In this document: positions 62,376-64,000 of the stretch, piece after piece
Numbering within the stretch: the first letter of the stretch is position 1
Layout of the letters: each line of letters opens with the position of its first letter
From: an uncultured Bacilli bacterium
GTDB taxonomy: Bacteria; Bacillota_I; Bacilli_A; RFN20; CAG-826
Reading direction: 5' to 3'
Assembly (NCBI GenBank): GCA_944368975.1
Contig: CALVXI010000002.1
Location: forward strand, 1-64,000
DNA length: 64,000 nt
Notes under the pieces: generated by a model
Database searches by the model: none
Told to the model about the DNA's origin: nothing
What the model saw: the letters and a program-made list of their open reading frames with translations, nothing else
Made by a program: the position numbers and the translations under genes

Positions 62376-63485
62376 ATGGAAAAATTAAAAAAGCTATTCG
62401 CTTATATTGGTAAAGAAGTATTATTCACTATATTTACTGCAATTATTCTTATTTCATTAATCGCACCAATTTTTGACTTAAGCTTAGAAGCTGATGGTGT
62501 AAAAACAGAATTTAGTATTACTTTCTTAGATTTATTTATTGGAAATAATATTGGTTATATTGATCTTAGTATTGATTTTGTTACTAGCGCAATTATTACT
62601 ATTTCGTTAGTGAGTTTAGTTCTTGTCTGGATTAACTTCTTAATTAATAAAGTTTATAAAAAAGATAATAATTTAATCAGTAAAATTAATAGTTTTATTC
62701 TCATTATTGCTATTATTTTACTTGCTGTTAGTAATTTAATTTTTGCTGAATATTCTTATATTAAAGATGCTGGATATAAGGTTGAATTTAACGATATTGG
62801 TTTTATAATTTATTTAATTTGTTTAGGTGGAATGGCTCTAATTTCATTAAGTGATATTTTTAAGAAAGTCCATTATGATACTCATGAAATTGTTGAAATT
62901 TCAATGCTTATTTCTTTAGCTATTGTTTTAGATAAATTTGCTTCTATTGACATTGGGGCTACTGGTGGTAGTTTTAATTTTAGTGGAATCCCACTTTTAT
63001 TAATTGCTGTTAGATATGGTGTAACTAAATCTCTTATAAGTAGTTCAGTAGTTTTTTCAATCTTAACTTGTTTACTTGATGGTTATGGTTTACAAACTTT
63101 ACCATTTGACTATGTAATTGCTTTTAGTGGCTATGCTTTTGCTGGATTAAGTTATAGCTTAATTGATAAATATTTATTTAAGAATAATTCTAAAAAAGAA
63201 ATAATTAACATTATTATAAGTATGGTAATTGGTGGAATTGGTGTTCTTCTTACAAGAATGATTGGTTCATCAATCTCTTCGATGATTTATTATAATTATA
63301 GTTTAGAAGCAGCATTAGCTTACAATATAGTTTATGTTGGTCCAAGTGCTGCAATATGTGTAGTTGGTGGAATTATTCTTAGTGGTCCTTTAGCATTAAT
63401 CAATAAACTTTATCCTGTAGATCGCTATAAGAAAAACATCACTAAAGTAAATAAAGAAGAAGAAAACATTGTCGAAGAAAAATAA
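62376..63485 (+). CDS. thiT: ThiT-like thiamine ECF transporter with N-terminal membrane extension
   Basis: Residues about 185-350 match the energy-coupling-factor substrate-binding protein ThiT: LISLAIVLDKF, GGSFNFSGIPLLLIAVRYG, LPFDYVIAF and GLSYSL. Another 175 residues with about four helices precede it, absent from standard ThiT (about 190 residues). A strong GGAGG site and the TPP riboswitch upstream support thiamine as substrate. The shared EcfA/EcfT energising module is not in the window. ECF S proteins for other vitamins look similar, but the riboswitch makes thiamine by far the likeliest. Confidence 0.88.
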   Translation: MEKLKKLFAYIGKEVLFTIFTAIILISLIAPIFDLSLEADGVKTEFSITFLDLFIGNNIGYIDLSIDFVTSAIITISLVSLVLVWINFLINKVYKKDNNLISKINSFILIIAIILLAVSNLIFAEYSYIKDAGYKVEFNDIGFIIYLICLGGMALISLSDIFKKVHYDTHEIVEISMLISLAIVLDKFASIDIGATGGSFNFSGIPLLLIAVRYGVTKSLISSSVVFSILTCLLDGYGLQTLPFDYVIAFSGYAFAGLSYSLIDKYLFKNNSKKEIINIIISMVIGGIGVLLTRMIGSSISSMIYYNYSLEAALAYNIVYVGPSAAICVVGGIILSGPLALINKLYPVDRYKKNITKVNKEEENIVEEK

Positions 63486-63504
63486 ATTAAATTTATAAAG
63501 AAAA

Positions 63505-63551
63505 AAACACTCCTATTGTTTATAATATAAACAATCACGAAAGGAGTGTTT
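63505..63551 (+). promoter_or_regulatory. Hairpin combining terminator, promoter and ribosome site
   Basis: AAACACTCCT (63505-63514) pairs with AGGAGTGTTT (63542-63551), and an inner 9-bp stem ATTGTTTAT/ATAAACAAT (63515-63523 and 63527-63535) extends it. The loop contains TATAAT (63521-63526), a likely -10 for the next gene. The downstream arm contains its AAGGAG ribosome site, and the T-rich end could terminate thiT transcripts. Confidence 0.7.
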
Positions 63552-63557
63552 TTATTT

Positions 63558-64000
63558 ATGGGTTTAAAAAAGTATGATGAAGAAGAAGTAAAAGCTAAAG
63601 AAGAAGAGATTGAAGCTAAACTTATTCAAGAAGATCAAGATGAAGAGGATGAAATTATCGACGAACCTCTTACTGAAGAAGTAATTGAACCTGATAGTGA
63701 TGAAGCTATCGTTTTAGATAATATTAAAAATAAGATTAACGAAGAACGTAAAAAATATCTAGATTATTATAATAAGCAAAAGTTGATGCGTCGAATTTCC
63801 ACAATTATTATTGTTTTAATCTTAATTGGTGCTTTTGCGATGGTCTTATGTAGTGATTTAATGGGTGGAGTTGGAGTTTATGTTGGTTTCCCACTTGCTA
63901 TTTTAGCAATTATCGCTGCTTATGTTGTAAGTAAAATTTCTAGAAATAAACTTTCGAATGAAGCTCAAAAATATATGGCTAATTTATATAGTATTTCTAA
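63558..64000 (+). CDS. Acidic membrane protein, 3' end beyond the window
   Basis: The frame is open from ATG 63558 to the end of the window (147 codons). The first 50 residues are highly acidic (runs of Glu and Asp), followed by a charged helix (NEERKKYLDYYNKQK) and two hydrophobic helices (IIIVLILIGAFAMVL and VGFPLAILAIIAAYVV). The family is not recognised. AAGGAG lies 11 nt before ATG, within the hairpin. Confidence 0.7.
   Translation, partial: MGLKKYDEEEVKAKEEEIEAKLIQEDQDEEDEIIDEPLTEEVIEPDSDEAIVLDNIKNKINEERKKYLDYYNKQKLMRRISTIIIVLILIGAFAMVLCSDLMGGVGVYVGFPLAILAIIAAYVVSKISRNKLSNEAQKYMANLYSIS

Overview
The window is a very AT-rich (roughly three quarters A+T) chromosomal segment from a fermentative, anaerobic member of the Bacilli/Mollicutes side of the Firmicutes, probably an uncultured gut lineage such as RF39 or a relative; the lineage is inference. 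Supporting signs are a ClpB-type chaperone without its N domain and a sugar-ABC ATPase with large inserts (both reminiscent of Mollicutes), lipoprotein signal peptides, a HrcA/CIRCE heat-shock operator, Rex, AdhE, pyruvate formate-lyase and an [FeFe] hydrogenase-like protein. The standard code fits: Trp is TGG throughout, and TGA is used as a stop only once (the NUDIX gene) among about 46 intact genes. Many genes lack a Shine-Dalgarno sequence and instead have a -10 box ending 6-8 nt before ATG, suggesting leaderless mRNAs.

Layout. 1-3700: an accessory stretch with an AlbA_2/HATPase regulator and an SdpI-like protein between two copies of a 43-bp direct repeat, then decayed DNA with a serine-recombinase remnant and a run of ten G. 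3.7-26.7 kb: a glycan-utilisation region. A lone solute-binding lipoprotein and a self-regulated Fic protein are followed by GH3, a DMT-type transporter and a LacI regulator, then a 15.7-kb co-directional operon: an Ig-like surface lipoprotein, a solute-binding protein with InlB-type repeats, a GH97 lipoprotein, a second solute-binding protein, two permeases, an MsmK-type ATPase, a second LacI regulator, GH2 and GH20. The enzyme set (GH97 of the alpha-galactosidase type, GH2, GH20, GH3) suggests stepwise removal of sugars from host-type or plant glycans, with uptake by one ABC transporter.

26.7-34.6 kb: a gene graveyard of DUF4143 AAA ATPases and a Fic gene (one intact ATPase, three remnants, one frameshifted Fic), each ATPase copy with its own set of direct repeats upstream. 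Embedded here is an intact three-gene cassette (30602-34265): a radical-SAM/SPASM enzyme, a secreted papain-like cysteine protease with a Cys/His tail, and a single-pass membrane protein with a helical, sigma-like cytoplasmic part. I consider this the best candidate for an undescribed system.

34.6-44.3 kb: an XRE membrane regulator divergent from two genes for an exported protein and a 951-residue surface protein of repeated beta-modules, then membrane proteins, a stand-alone ribonucleotide-reductase N-terminal region (ATP-cone plus helical domain), PAP2, NUDIX and an orphan response regulator lacking its phosphoacceptor Asp. 44.4-62 kb: redox and housekeeping genes (rex-adhE, hydrogenase, agmatinase-like, ung, small membrane proteins, clpB with CIRCE, PiT plus its DUF47 partner, tRNA-Ser(GCT), two broken acetyltransferases, pflA-pflB). 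62.2 kb to the end: a TPP riboswitch controlling a ThiT-like thiamine transporter, then a truncated acidic membrane protein. A degenerate repeat of about 25-30 bp recurs at least eight times, mostly just after gene ends.
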